A DNA stretch of 64,000 nt from Methyloversatilis discipulorum (GCF_000527135.1 NZ_AZUP01000001.1:4241535-4305534), one strand, 5' to 3'. Positions 27,387 through 36,205 are shown, counted from the first letter of the stretch. Translations and numbers: made by a program. Notes: generated by a model not told the origin, from the letters alone.

Positions 27387-28706
27387 ATGTATTCGACCCT
27401 GCCCGAGTGGCTGCAGCATCTCGAAAGCCTGCACCCGAAGGTGATCCAGCTCGGACTGGATCGCGTGCTCAGCGTCAAGAAGGCGCTCGGCGTGGTGCAG
27501 ACGGTGCCGGTGTTCATCGTCGGCGGCACCAACGGCAAAGGTTCTACCTGCGCCATGCTGGAGCGCATCCTGCGTTGCGCTGGTTACCGCGTCGGCACCT
27601 ATACCTCGCCGCACCTGCTCGCCTACAACGAGCGCGTGCGCATCAACGGCGAGCCGGCCAGTGACGAAGCGCTGTGCCAGGGCTTTGCTGAAGTCGAGCA
27701 GGCGCGTGGCGACATCGCGCTGACCTATTTCGAGTTCGGCACGCTGGGCGCCTGGCAGGTGTTCGAGCGCGCCAATCTCGACGTCATCGTGATGGAAGTC
27801 GGCCTCGGCGGCCGACTGGACGCGGTGAATGCCTTCGACGCCGACTGTGCCATCGTCACCAGCGTCGACCTGGATCACATGGAATACCTCGGCGATACGC
27901 GCGAACTGATCGGCCGCGAAAAGGCGGGCATCTTCCGCGCCGGTCGCCCGGCCATCGTCGGCGACCCGGTGCCGCCGCAGACCGTGATCGACTACGCCGA
28001 ATCCATCGGCGCCGTGCTGAAGATTTCCGGCCGTGACTTCGGTTTTGGCGGTGATCGTCAGCAATGGGGCTACTGGCGACGCGACCCCGACCGCCTGGTC
28101 AAGCGCGGCGGTCTGGGCTATCCGGCGCTGCGCGGTGCCAACCAGTTGCTGAACGCGTCTGCCGTCATCACTGCGCTCGATTCGATGTCGGACCGGCTGC
28201 CGGTCACCGTCGGCGACATCCGCCTCGGCCTGGCGACCGTCGAACTGCCCGGTCGCTTCCAGGTCATGCCCGGACGGCCGGCGGTCATCTTCGACGTTGC
28301 GCACAACCCGCACGCCGCGTCGGTGCTGAACGAGAACCTCTCGAGCATGGGCTTCTATCCGGAAACCTGGGCGGTTCTCGGCATGTTGCGCGACAAGGAC
28401 ATCGGAGGTGTGCTCGACCGCCTGAAGGGGCGCATCGACCACTGGATGCTGTGCGATCTGGGCGGCCCGCGCGGTACGCCGGCCTCGGACATCGCCGCGA
28501 TGATCACGGAACGCGGCATCGCCGGCTCGGTCGCTTGCTTTGCGTCGCCGGTCGAGGCCTGGCAGGCGACCCGGGAGCGCGTGGGGGGCGATGATAGAAT
28601 CGTGGTTTTCGGATCCTTCCTGACCGTGGCCGAAGTGATGCGCGAGTACGCGCAGTCGCCGCGGCCGCCGCTGCCGGACGCCGCCACACCGCCCGCCAAG
28701 GGCTGA
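27387..28706 (+). CDS. folC: Dihydrofolate synthase / folylpolyglutamate synthase FolC
   Basis: FolC adds glutamate to dihydropteroate and then extends the polyglutamate tail of folates. The 439-residue Mur-ligase-family protein has its P-loop VGGTNGKGSTCAML at about residues 45-58. It also shows YTSPHLLAYNERVRING, the Mur motif VGLGGRLDAVNAF, and DVAHNPHAASVL in the C-terminal domain. The length is typical. Confidence 0.97.
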   Translation: MYSTLPEWLQHLESLHPKVIQLGLDRVLSVKKALGVVQTVPVFIVGGTNGKGSTCAMLERILRCAGYRVGTYTSPHLLAYNERVRINGEPASDEALCQGFAEVEQARGDIALTYFEFGTLGAWQVFERANLDVIVMEVGLGGRLDAVNAFDADCAIVTSVDLDHMEYLGDTRELIGREKAGIFRAGRPAIVGDPVPPQTVIDYAESIGAVLKISGRDFGFGGDRQQWGYWRRDPDRLVKRGGLGYPALRGANQLLNASAVITALDSMSDRLPVTVGDIRLGLATVELPGRFQVMPGRPAVIFDVAHNPHAASVLNENLSSMGFYPETWAVLGMLRDKDIGGVLDRLKGRIDHWMLCDLGGPRGTPASDIAAMITERGIAGSVACFASPVEAWQATRERVGGDDRIVVFGSFLTVAEVMREYAQSPRPPLPDAATPPAKG

Positions 28707-28732
28707 TCCCCACCCGCAGGACTCGCCCCGAA

Positions 28733-29428
28733 GTGGCTTCCACCGATTCAGATCTGCAGACCGATCTTCGCAAGCGTGCGCGCCGCCGTCTTCTTGGCGC
28801 GATCGCGCTGGCGCTGACCGCAGCCATCGTGCTGCCCATCGTGATGGACCACGAGCCGCGCCCGCCGGCGCAGGACATCGCGGTCCGCATTCCGCCGCGC
28901 GACGCTGCACCACCGCTGGCGTCGCCGGCGCGCGATGCACAGCCCGATGCCGATTCGGCCGAACCGGCCCCGCCGCCGGCACCGCCCGATTCCGAGCCGC
29001 TGCCTGCCAGCCGGAACGAGGCGCCCAAACCGGCGCCGTTGGTGAAGCCCGAAGCGCCGAAGCCGCCGCCGGCCGAACCCGCGAAGCCCGCGCCCAAACC
29101 GGAAGCGAAGCCGGAGCCGGTCAAACCGGCGGCGAAGCCCGAACCGACGCCGACCGAAGCCGCCCGCGCGGCCGCCTTGCTTGACGGCCAGAGCACGTCC
29201 TTCGCGCTGCAGCTCGGTGTGTTCAGTGACGCCGCCAATGTGGCCAAGCTGCGCTCGCGTGCCAAGGAACTGGGCTTCGCCAGTTTTACCGAAGACGTGA
29301 AACTGGCCGACGGCCAGACGCGTACCCGCGTCAAGGTCGGTCCCTTCTCCAGTCGCACCGCTGCCGAGGCGGCGCAGCGCAAGCTCGAAGCGGCCGGCAT
29401 GCGGTCGATGATCGCGCCGCGTTCATGA
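28733..29428 (+). CDS. SPOR-domain protein (DedD-like)
   Basis: A 231-residue inner-membrane protein with a short basic N-terminus and one membrane span at about residues 20-38 (LLGAIALALTAAIVLPIVM). A long Pro/Ala/Lys/Glu linker follows, then a C-terminal SPOR domain (FALQLGVFSDAANVAKLRSR, TRTRVKVGPFSSRTAAEAAQ). SPOR domains bind denuded septal glycan, so it probably acts at the division site like DedD. The folC-dedD-cvpA-purF order matches E. coli and supports this. GTG start; the stop overlaps cvpA by four bases. Confidence 0.9.
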   Translation: MASTDSDLQTDLRKRARRRLLGAIALALTAAIVLPIVMDHEPRPPAQDIAVRIPPRDAAPPLASPARDAQPDADSAEPAPPPAPPDSEPLPASRNEAPKPAPLVKPEAPKPPPAEPAKPAPKPEAKPEPVKPAAKPEPTPTEAARAAALLDGQSTSFALQLGVFSDAANVAKLRSRAKELGFASFTEDVKLADGQTRTRVKVGPFSSRTAAEAAQRKLEAAGMRSMIAPRS

Positions 29429-29919
29429 CGATTCTGGATTACGGCCTGATCGGCATCGTGGTCTTCTCCACGGCGATCGGGCTGATGCGCGGACTGGTAA
29501 GCGAAGTGATCGCGCTGGCGGCCTGGGTGCTCGCCTTCATCGCCGCCCGTCAGTTCGGCGGCGACGTCGCCCAGTGGCTGACCGGCCTCATTTCCGACCC
29601 CGGCCTGCTTGCAGTGGCCGGTTTCGCCCTCACCTTCATTGCTGTACTGCTGCTGTGCGGCGTGCTGCGCTGGCTCATGCGCTCGCTCATCCATGCCACC
29701 GGTCTGGACATTCCGGACCGTGTGCTGGGCGGGTTGTTCGGGCTGGCGCGCGCGGGACTTATACTGATGCTCCTCGTCGTCGGCGCGGCCTACACCCCGG
29801 CACCGGAGCAGCCGTGGTGGAAGTCGGCTGCGCTGACGCCACCGCTCGAGACGGCGGCCATCGCGTTGAAGCCCTGGCTGCCGGAATCCGTGGCGAAAAA
29901 GATTCGTTTTAAGGCCTGA
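29425..29919 (+). CDS. cvpA: CvpA family membrane protein
   Basis: A 164-residue inner-membrane protein with about four hydrophobic segments and the CvpA signature near the start ([35 protein letters not shown]), then [20 protein letters not shown]. In E. coli CvpA is needed for colicin V production and contributes to envelope stress tolerance. The molecular role is unresolved. The pairing with purF five bases downstream is widespread. Confidence 0.93.
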   Translation: MTILDYGLIGIVVFSTAIGLMRGLVSEVIALAAWVLAFIAARQFGGDVAQWLTGLISDPGLLAVAGFALTFIAVLLLCGVLRWLMRSLIHATGLDIPDRVLGGLFGLARAGLILMLLVVGAAYTPAPEQPWWKSAALTPPLETAAIALKPWLPESVAKKIRFKA

Positions 29920-29924
29920 CCATC

Positions 29925-31454
29925 ATGTGCGGAATACTCGGCGTCGTTGCCACCTCTCCCGTTAACCAGCTGCTGTACGACGGTCTGCTCGTGCTGCAGC
30001 ACCGAGGCCAGGACGCGGCGGGCATCGCCACCGCGCAGGGGCCAAAGTTCCACATGCACAAGGGCTCGGGCCTGGTGCGCGACGCGTTCCGCACGCGCAA
30101 CATGCGCAATCTGCAGGGCAACTGGGGCATCGCCCATGTGCGCTACCCGACCGCCGGCTCCGCCTACAACGCGGCCGAGGCGCAGCCCTTTTACGTGAAT
30201 TCGCCGTTCGGCATCATGCTGGCGCACAACGGCAACCTGACCAATTCGGAAGAGCTCAAGCTGGACATGTTCCGCACCGACCTGCGGCACATCAACACCA
30301 CCAGCGATTCCGAAGTGCTGCTCAATGTGCTGGCGCACGAGATGATGCAGGCGCTGCGTGAGCGCCCGACCTTCGACCACGAAACCATCTTCCGCGCCGT
30401 GGCCGGCGTGCACCGCCGCTGCCGCGGTGCCTACGCCGTTGTGGCGATGATTGCCGGTTTCGGCCTGCTGGCTTTCCGCGACCCCTACGGCATCCGTCCG
30501 CTGGTGATCGGCAACCATGAAACTGCCAACGGCACGGAGTGGCTGGTGGCCTCGGAAAGCGTCGCCCTCGACACGCTGGGCTTCAAGCTGCTGCGCGACA
30601 TCGCGCCGGGCGAGGCGGTGCTCATTTCGCCGGAAGGCACGATCAAGACGCAACAGTGCGCCGAGCGCCCGAACTACGCGCCCTGTCTGTTCGAGTACGT
30701 CTATCTGGCCCGCCCCGATTCGCTGATGGACGGCGTGTCGGTATACGAGTCGCGGGTCAAGATGGGTGAGTTCCTGGCGCAGAAGATCCAGCGTGATCAC
30801 GCCGACCTGCAGATCGACGCAGTCATCCCGATTCCCGACTCCAGCCGCCCGTCGGCGATGGAACTGGCGCGCGTGCTGAACGTGCCCTACCGCGAAGGTT
30901 TCGTGAAGAACCGCTATATCGGCCGCACCTTCATCATGCCGGGGCAGGCGGTGCGTCGTAAGTCGGTGCGCCAGAAGCTCAACGCGATCACCCAGGAATT
31001 CAAAGGCAAGAACGTGCTGCTGGTCGATGACTCCATCGTGCGCGGCACCACCAGCCAGGAAATCGTGCTGATGGCGCGCGAAGCCGGCGCACGCAAGGTG
31101 TACTTCGCGTCTGCGGCGCCCCCGGTGCGGTTCGCCAACGTCTACGGCATCGACATGCCGACCCGCGATGAACTGATCGCCTCGAACCGCACCGACGACG
31201 AAATCCGTGAAGCCATCGGCGCCGACGAACTGATCTACCAGACGCTGGACATGCTCAAGGCCTCGATCACCGCCTGCAACCCGTCGATCGACCAGTTCGA
31301 AACCTCCTGCTTCGACGGCTGCTACATCACCGGCGACGTCACCGCGGCCTATCTCGACGGTGTCGAGAACCAGCGCAAGGGCGCGCCCAAGCAGACGGAC
31401 GAGGACGGCGGCCAGCTCGACCTGAACCTGGTGGCATCCGAAGAGAACGCCTGA
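29925..31454 (+). CDS. purF: Amidophosphoribosyltransferase PurF
   Basis: PurF makes phosphoribosylamine from PRPP and glutamine, the committed step of purine synthesis. The 509-residue protein begins [14 protein letters not shown], with Cys2 as the glutaminase nucleophile. [15 protein letters not shown] and the PRPP-binding loop [18 protein letters not shown] (around residue 365) follow. The length is typical. The 269-base gap to metZ carries a promoter, a riboswitch and a terminator. Confidence 0.98.
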   Translation: MCGILGVVATSPVNQLLYDGLLVLQHRGQDAAGIATAQGPKFHMHKGSGLVRDAFRTRNMRNLQGNWGIAHVRYPTAGSAYNAAEAQPFYVNSPFGIMLAHNGNLTNSEELKLDMFRTDLRHINTTSDSEVLLNVLAHEMMQALRERPTFDHETIFRAVAGVHRRCRGAYAVVAMIAGFGLLAFRDPYGIRPLVIGNHETANGTEWLVASESVALDTLGFKLLRDIAPGEAVLISPEGTIKTQQCAERPNYAPCLFEYVYLARPDSLMDGVSVYESRVKMGEFLAQKIQRDHADLQIDAVIPIPDSSRPSAMELARVLNVPYREGFVKNRYIGRTFIMPGQAVRRKSVRQKLNAITQEFKGKNVLLVDDSIVRGTTSQEIVLMAREAGARKVYFASAAPPVRFANVYGIDMPTRDELIASNRTDDEIREAIGADELIYQTLDMLKASITACNPSIDQFETSCFDGCYITGDVTAAYLDGVENQRKGAPKQTDEDGGQLDLNLVASEENA

Positions 31455-31467
31455 TGGCTGCAGGCGC

Positions 31468-31497
31468 TTGACGTCTGCAGCGGCCGGGCGCTAATGT
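31468..31497 (+). promoter_or_regulatory. Sigma-70 promoter of the metZ leader
   Basis: TTGACG (31468-31473), an 18-base spacer and TAATGT (31492-31497) form a good sigma-70 promoter, 14 bases after the purF stop. The predicted transcription start at about 31503-31505 falls right before the first stem of the riboswitch, which supports both calls. Confidence 0.65.
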
Positions 31498-31505
31498 CCC
31501 GACTA

Positions 31506-31586
31506 CGCGCCGATTTGAATCCAGCTTGCGGGCGCGCGGGGCCGTCGTCGAAAGAGGGCGGCCCCGGACAAATACGGCTAAAGCGG
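31506..31586 (+). ncRNA. SAM-II (SAM-alpha type) riboswitch controlling metZ
   Basis: This S-adenosylmethionine-sensing element lies upstream of a methionine-synthesis gene. Stem P1 is CGCGCC (31506-31511) with GGCGCG (31531-31536). The loop holds the conserved GATTTG (31512-31517) and CC-x-GCTTGC (31521-31529). The 3' block ACAAATACGGCTAAA (31568-31582) contains the conserved GGCTAAA, whose 5' part can pair back with AGCT in the loop to make the pseudoknot. These blocks match the SAM-II consensus as I remember it. Unusually, a 7-bp hairpin (GGGGCCG 31538-31544 with CGGCCCC 31559-31565) is inserted between P1 and the 3' block. An intrinsic terminator follows. Confidence 0.8.
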
Positions 31587-31606
31587 CGAAACGAACGTAT
31601 CTGCGG

Positions 31607-31648
31607 AAACCCGTTTTGCCTCCGAGGCGGAACGGGTTTTTTGTTTTT
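31607..31648 (+). terminator. Intrinsic terminator of the metZ leader
   Basis: AAACCCGTTTTGCC (31607-31620) pairs with GGCGGAACGGGTTT (31626-31639), including two G-T pairs, around a five-base loop, followed by a T-rich run. It lies 20 bases after the aptamer and 76 before metZ. It could be the riboswitch expression platform and also end any readthrough from purF. Confidence 0.88.
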
Positions 31649-31723
31649 GCGTATGCCTTTCCCGCCTCGCGCTTTGTTCTCGAACTTCCGCATGACCGGC
31701 CGCGAGGCCGGATGGAGCACATC

Positions 31724-32923
31724 ATGAGCAGCACAGACCGCGCGCCCTTCGATCCGGCGCAGTACGACCCCGAAACCGTCGCCGTGCGCGCCGGCATCGA
31801 GCGCAGCCAGTTCGGCGAACACGGCGAAGCCCTGTTCCTGACCTCGAGCTTCGTGTTCGACACGGCGGCCGAGGCCGCCGCCCGCTTTTCCGGCAATGCG
31901 CCGGGCAATGTCTACGCCCGCTTCACCAACCCGACGGTCACGATGTTCCAGGACCGCCTGGCCGCGCTGGAAGGCGCCGAAGCCTGCATCGCCACCAGTT
32001 CGGGCATGTCGGCCATCCTGTCGACGCTGATGGCGCTGCTTAAAAGCGGCGACCACATCATCGCCTCGCGTGGCATCTTCGGGTCGACCCAGCAGCTGTT
32101 CGCGACCTATTTCGAGAAGTTCGGCGTCAGCACCACACTGGTCGAGGCGACGAATATCGCGGCCTACCGCGCCGCGGTGCAGCCGAACACGAAACTGTTC
32201 TTCATCGAGACGCCATCCAACCCGCTGACCGAAGTGATCGACATCGCTGCGGTGGCCGAGGTTGCGCACGCGGCCGGTGCGCTGCTGGCGGTCGACAACT
32301 GTTTCTGTTCGCCGGCGCTGCAGAAGCCGATCGAACTGGGTGCCGACATCGTCATCCACTCGGCGACCAAATACCTCGATGGCCAGGGCCGCGTGCTCGG
32401 CGGCGCGGTGTGCGGGCGCAAGGCGGAGATGGACGAGGTGCTGCGTTTCCTGCGCACCGCCGGCCCGACGCTGTCGCCGTTCAACGCCTGGGTCATCCTG
32501 AAGGGGCTGGAAACGCTGTCCATCCGGATGCAGGCGCAGTCGGCCAACGCGCTCGAACTGGCGCGCTGGCTGGAGGCGCAGCCCTGGGTGGCACGCGTGT
32601 TCTATCCGGGCCTGCCGTCGCACCCGCAGCATGAGATCGCGATGCGCCAGCAGAAGACCGGCGGTGCGGTGGTGGCTTTCGAAGTGAAGGGCGGCCGCGA
32701 AGAGGCGTGGAAGCTGATCGACGCTACCCGCATGCTGTCCATCACCGCCAACCTCGGCGACACCAAGACCACCATCACCCACCCGGCGACGACCACGCAC
32801 GGCCGCATTTCGCAGGAAGCGCGCGACGCCTCGGGCATCCGCGACAGCCTGATCCGGCTGGCCATCGGGCTGGAGTCGGTCGAAGACATGAAGCGCGATC
32901 TCACACGCTGGTTGCAGGCCTGA
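31724..32923 (+). CDS. metZ: O-succinylhomoserine sulfhydrylase MetZ
   Basis: MetZ makes homocysteine directly from O-succinylhomoserine and sulfide with pyridoxal phosphate. The 399-residue Cys/Met-metabolism enzyme has FLTSSFVFDTAAEAAARFSG, YARFTNPTV, the PLP lysine in HSATKYLDGQGRVLGG (around residue 210) and LGDTKTTITHPATTTHGRI. The start has GGAG seven bases ahead. An ATG four codons earlier lacks a good site, and longer frames run into the terminator. The purF-metZ order is common in betaproteobacteria. Confidence 0.95.
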   Translation: MSSTDRAPFDPAQYDPETVAVRAGIERSQFGEHGEALFLTSSFVFDTAAEAAARFSGNAPGNVYARFTNPTVTMFQDRLAALEGAEACIATSSGMSAILSTLMALLKSGDHIIASRGIFGSTQQLFATYFEKFGVSTTLVEATNIAAYRAAVQPNTKLFFIETPSNPLTEVIDIAAVAEVAHAAGALLAVDNCFCSPALQKPIELGADIVIHSATKYLDGQGRVLGGAVCGRKAEMDEVLRFLRTAGPTLSPFNAWVILKGLETLSIRMQAQSANALELARWLEAQPWVARVFYPGLPSHPQHEIAMRQQKTGGAVVAFEVKGGREEAWKLIDATRMLSITANLGDTKTTITHPATTTHGRISQEARDASGIRDSLIRLAIGLESVEDMKRDLTRWLQA

Positions 32924-32930
32924 TTTCGCC

Positions 32931-33626
32931 ATGCCGCGCCACATCGCCCTGGTCCCGGCCGCCGGCAGCGGCAGCCGCTTCGGCGCGCAGATGCCGAAGC
33001 AGTATCTGCCGCTGGCCGGCCAGCCGCTGATCCGTCACGCGCTGGCCACGCTGTGCGCTCATCCGCGCATCGACCGCGTGGTGGTCGTGCTGGCGCCGGA
33101 GGATCTTTACTGGCAGGGCTTCGACTGGTCGGCGCTCGGTCCCAAGCTGATGCCGGTGCATTGCGGCGGGCCGAGCCGCGCCGTGTCGGTGCGCAACGGC
33201 CTGTGGGAAATCGCCGGCTGGGCGCGGCCGGACGACTGGGTGCTGGTGCATGACGCGGCGCGCCCCTGTCTGTCCGCCGACATGCTCGATACGCTGATTG
33301 ACACGCTGGCCGACGACCCGGTCGGCGGCCTGCTGGCGCAGAAGGTGGCCGACACGCTGAAGCGTGCCGACGCCACTGACCGCGTCGAGGCGACGGTGCC
33401 GCGCGACGCCATGTGGCAGGCGCAGACGCCGCAGATGTTCCGCCTCGCCACGTTGCACGACGCGCTCGACCGCTGCACCGACGTGACCGACGAAGCGTCG
33501 GCCATCGAAGCCGTCGGCCTCAAGCCGCGTCTGGTTGCCGCTGGCGCGGCCAATCTGAAAGTGACCTGGCCGGAAGACATCAAGCTGGCCGAACTGATCC
33601 TGCAGACACGGGGGAACGTCGCATGA
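32931..33626 (+). CDS. ispD: 2-C-methyl-D-erythritol 4-phosphate cytidylyltransferase
   Basis: IspD makes CDP-methylerythritol in the non-mevalonate isoprenoid pathway. The 231-residue nucleotidyltransferase has [28 protein letters not shown] at its N-terminus, [12 protein letters not shown] near residue 105 and [17 protein letters not shown]. It overlaps ispF by four bases, the usual ispD-ispF pair. Confidence 0.97.
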   Translation: MPRHIALVPAAGSGSRFGAQMPKQYLPLAGQPLIRHALATLCAHPRIDRVVVVLAPEDLYWQGFDWSALGPKLMPVHCGGPSRAVSVRNGLWEIAGWARPDDWVLVHDAARPCLSADMLDTLIDTLADDPVGGLLAQKVADTLKRADATDRVEATVPRDAMWQAQTPQMFRLATLHDALDRCTDVTDEASAIEAVGLKPRLVAAGAANLKVTWPEDIKLAELILQTRGNVA

Positions 33627-34147
33627 ATCCGCTGCTCGGCGCATCGCCGCTGCCTTTCCGCATCGGCCAGGGCTTCGACGTGCACAAGCTGGTCGAGGGC
33701 CGCCGGTGCATCATCGGCGGCGTCGACATTCCGCACGAAAAGGGCCTGCTCGGTCACTCCGACGCCGACGTGCTGCTGCACGCCATCACCGACGCGCTGC
33801 TCGGTGCCGCTGGTCTGGGCGACATCGGCCGCCTGTTTCCGGACACCGATGCCGCCTACGCCGGCGCCGACAGTCGGGTGCTGCTGCGCGAGGCGGTGAA
33901 GAAGGTGCAGGGCACCGGCTGGCTGATCGGCAACATCGACGCCACCGTCATCTGCGAGCGCCCGAAGATCACGCCGCACGCTGCGCAGATGGTGGCCAAT
34001 ATCGCGGCCGACTGCGGCATTCCACCGCATGCGGTGAACGTGAAGGGCAAGACCTCGGAAAAGCTGGGCTACACCGGTCGCGGCGAAGGCATCGCAGCCC
34101 AGGCGGTGGCGATGCTGGTGCGGCCGCCCGAACCCGCCATGGGCTGA
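33623..34147 (+). CDS. ispF: 2-C-methyl-D-erythritol 2,4-cyclodiphosphate synthase
   Basis: IspF cyclises CDP-methylerythritol phosphate in the same pathway as IspD. The 174-residue protein has the metal ligands in [11 protein letters not shown] (Asp19, His21), [23 protein letters not shown] and [10 protein letters not shown]. The C-terminal [24 protein letters not shown] is also typical. The start overlaps the ispD stop (ATGA). A much longer open frame extends upstream but only antisense to nothing and within ispD, so it is discounted. Confidence 0.97.
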   Translation: MNPLLGASPLPFRIGQGFDVHKLVEGRRCIIGGVDIPHEKGLLGHSDADVLLHAITDALLGAAGLGDIGRLFPDTDAAYAGADSRVLLREAVKKVQGTGWLIGNIDATVICERPKITPHAAQMVANIAADCGIPPHAVNVKGKTSEKLGYTGRGEGIAAQAVAMLVRPPEPAMG

Positions 34148-34226
34148 GCGCCACCGATGTCGGCGGTTTTGACATCAGGCGGCCGTATGTGTGGTGAACC
34201 CGATTTGAATCAACGGCTTGTTCGCT

Positions 34227-34242
34227 TGGTGCATGTCTTGCT
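34227..34242 (+). promoter_or_regulatory. Candidate sigma-54 promoter of the PEP-CTERM gene
   Basis: TTGGTGCATGTCTTGCTTT (34226-34244) has GG (34228-34229) and GC (34240-34241) exactly 10 bases apart and a perfect TTGCTTT at -12. The -24 box is TTGGTGC, not TTGGCAC. The predicted start near 34253 leaves a 29-base leader with AAGGA before the ATG. PEP-CTERM genes in related bacteria such as Zoogloea depend on RpoN and PrsK/PrsR, which agrees. Confidence 0.6.
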
Positions 34243-34281
34243 TTAAGGTGGCGGACGCAATTCACCGATAAGGACACCCCG

Positions 34282-34875
34282 ATGAAGTCCCTGCTTGTCG
34301 CCGCCTCCCTGCTGGCCGCATCGTCCGCCTGGGCCGCCGCCCCGATCACCCCGACCAACGCCTCTGCCACCGGTAGCTACTCGATCGACGGCGTCGACCT
34401 GTCCATCCTCGCCGATGGTTACGTGGCGCCCGAACTGACGCTCTACACCGTTGCCGCCGTATCCTGGTCGGGTCAGGAAGGCGCATCCGGCGCCACTTTC
34501 ACGCTCGATTTCGGCCAGCTCTACACGCTGACCGACGTGCTGCTCGGCGTCGATCACAATGACTTCTACCAGGTGCAGGTGTCGACCGACGGCCTGAACT
34601 GGAACACGCTGTTCACCAATCTCGCTTTCGAAGGCCAATCCAATTTCGGCAGCGAAATCATTTCCAGCGTTGCCGGCAACGCCGAATACCAGGCCACCAT
34701 CGACTTCCCGTCGGTGGCTGCCCGCTACGCGCGCATCTACGCGATGGGCGGCGACAGTGCCTACTCGGTGTCGGAAATGAGCTTCAGCGGCGTGGCCGTC
34801 GTGCCCGAGCCGGAAGCCTATGCACTGATGCTGGCGGGTCTGGCGCTGGTTGGTCTTGCCGCACGCCGTCGCTGA
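34282..34875 (+). CDS. PEP-CTERM exosortase-sorted surface protein (discoidin-like)
   Basis: A 197-residue exported protein. The Sec signal is MKSLLVAASLLAASSAWAA. A beta-rich middle (FGQLYTLTDVLLGVDHNDFY, QVSTDGLNWNTLF, ARYARIYAMGGDSAYSVSEMSF) resembles an F5/8 type C (discoidin) carbohydrate-binding domain. The C-terminus VPEPEAYALMLAGLALVGLA plus ARRR is a classic PEP-CTERM tail: PEP motif, membrane helix, Arg cluster. Such proteins are processed by an exosortase, which must be encoded elsewhere, and often join the exopolysaccharide matrix. Stand-alone gene with its own -24/-12 promoter and terminator. Confidence 0.88.
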   Translation: MKSLLVAASLLAASSAWAAAPITPTNASATGSYSIDGVDLSILADGYVAPELTLYTVAAVSWSGQEGASGATFTLDFGQLYTLTDVLLGVDHNDFYQVQVSTDGLNWNTLFTNLAFEGQSNFGSEIISSVAGNAEYQATIDFPSVAARYARIYAMGGDSAYSVSEMSFSGVAVVPEPEAYALMLAGLALVGLAARRR

Positions 34876-34893
34876 GTTCCTCCGCGCGCAGTG

Positions 34894-34923
34894 AAAAGGC
34901 CGGCTTTCAGCCGGCCTTTTTCT
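34894..34923. terminator. Bidirectional intrinsic terminator after the PEP-CTERM gene
   Basis: AAAGGCCGGC (34895-34904) and GCCGGCCTTT (34910-34919) form a perfect 10-bp stem with loop TTTCA, followed by a T-run and preceded by an A-run. It lies between two convergent genes and can serve both. Confidence 0.88.
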
Positions 34924-34961
34924 TTGTCGCGGGCACCTGGCGTCCTGCCGCCTGAACCCCC

Positions 34962-35639
34962 TCAGCGAGCCGGCGCCGGCGGACTGGCCTCCACCACCTG
35001 CCATCCTTCCCGGCAGGTTCTGACATAGGGGTAGTACTCGCGTGCCGACGGGCAGTAGTACCAGTTGCCGCGCCCGGACTGCGCGGCGGCGGGCGGTGTC
35101 GATGCAGCGGGTGGCTGATGCCCCGGCGGCGGCGGCGGATAGGGCGCGTGCGCCCGTCCGGGCAGCGCCGGAGCGGGTGCCGGGCTGGCCGTGCTGCGGT
35201 CGGTGAAGCGGGCATCGGTCGGCACGCGCTGCCCCTTCGCGTACATGCACTGGATGTAGGCCTGGTCGTAGCTGCGCTGCGTGCCGCGGGCGGAACTCTG
35301 TGCTGTCTCGCTGCCGATGGCGCCGCCCATCAGCAGTCCGGTACCGGCGCCGACGCCGGCACCTTCACGGCCTCCGATGAGCGCACCGGCAGCGGCGCCG
35401 ACCGCGGTACCGACGGCTGCGCTGCGCACGCCCGCGTCGCGGGCGGCTTCGTTGGCATCGGTGCCGCCGGTCTGTTCGCGCGCGTATTCACGACACAGTG
35501 CATCGTCGTGACGGAACTGGTCGAAGCTCTTGCCACTGCCCGGCAGCGCCATCACGCTCGGGCCGCTGGGCGTGGTTGCGCAGCCGGCCAGCAGCGCCAG
35601 CGTCAGCGCGGCGAATGCAGTCCTGTGGAAAGGGGTCAT
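34962..35639 (-). CDS. Glycine-zipper lipoprotein with C-terminal WYYC domain
   Basis: A 225-residue lipoprotein with signal MTPFHRTAFAALTLALLAGC (Cys20). Residues about 70-110 are a glycine-zipper region (VGTAVGAAAGALIGGREGAG, then LLMGGAIG) suggesting membrane association. A Pro/Ala-rich linker leads to a C-terminal domain around WYYCPSAREYYPYVRTCREG followed by WQVV, with two cysteines. The same C-terminal domain occurs in the neighbouring gene. Envelope location is likely; function is unknown. Confidence 0.8.
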   Translation of the reverse strand: MTPFHRTAFAALTLALLAGCATTPSGPSVMALPGSGKSFDQFRHDDALCREYAREQTGGTDANEAARDAGVRSAAVGTAVGAAAGALIGGREGAGVGAGTGLLMGGAIGSETAQSSARGTQRSYDQAYIQCMYAKGQRVPTDARFTDRSTASPAPAPALPGRAHAPYPPPPPGHQPPAASTPPAAAQSGRGNWYYCPSAREYYPYVRTCREGWQVVEASPPAPAR

Positions 35640-35649
35640 CGCTCGTGCC

Positions 35650-36066
35650 TCATCGCGGCGGCTGTGCCGCGACGCTCTGCCAGCCTTCCGGGCACGCCGT
35701 GACGTAGGGGTAGTAGCCGTCGGCCGAAGCGCAGTAGTACCAGGTGCTCGGCGGCGGTGGGGGCGGCGACATCGACGGCGCCGGTGCGACCGGCTGCGGA
35801 TCGCGTTCGACGTATACCGGCGGTGCGCGCTCGATCACCACCGGCGGATAGTAGGCAGGCCCGTAGTAGTAGGGTGGGGGGTAATAGAAGGGGGATGGCC
35901 CGTACCACGGACGGTAATGGCCCGACCCGAAGACGAAGCCGATGCCGATGTCGACGTGGGAGCGTCCGTGACGATGGCCGTGGTGGTGGCCGCGGTCCGC
36001 CCATGCGTTGCTGGTCGCGAGCAGTCCGAGCGCCAGTGCGGCGGTAGCCGCCCTCTGCGAATTCAT
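35650..36066 (-). CDS. Exported His/Pro/Tyr-rich protein with C-terminal WYYC domain
   Basis: A 138-residue exported protein: Sec signal cut near SNAWA, then a His/Gly/Arg-rich stretch (DRGHHHGHRHGRSHVDIGIG). A Tyr/Pro-rich region (YYPPPYYYGPAYYPPVVIE) leads to a C-terminal WYYCASADGYYPYVTACPEG plus WQSV domain, homologous to that of the gene 10 bases downstream on the same strand. The His cluster might bind metal, but that is a guess. The ATG two codons into the longest frame is chosen because GGAAAGG lies about 10 bases ahead. Confidence 0.75.
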   Translation of the reverse strand: MNSQRAATAALALGLLATSNAWADRGHHHGHRHGRSHVDIGIGFVFGSGHYRPWYGPSPFYYPPPYYYGPAYYPPVVIERAPPVYVERDPQPVAPAPSMSPPPPPPSTWYYCASADGYYPYVTACPEGWQSVAAQPPR

Positions 36067-36205
36067 GATCAATCACCTTTCCGGCACCGCGAGACGTTAC
36101 GGTGCATTGCGGATCATCGCGCCGGCGTGTCAATCGTCTTTGCGACAGCCGTTGCGGCGTGTTGCAGTTGCAACAGGATGGTAATGGATGGCCGCGCGCC
36201 TCGCG

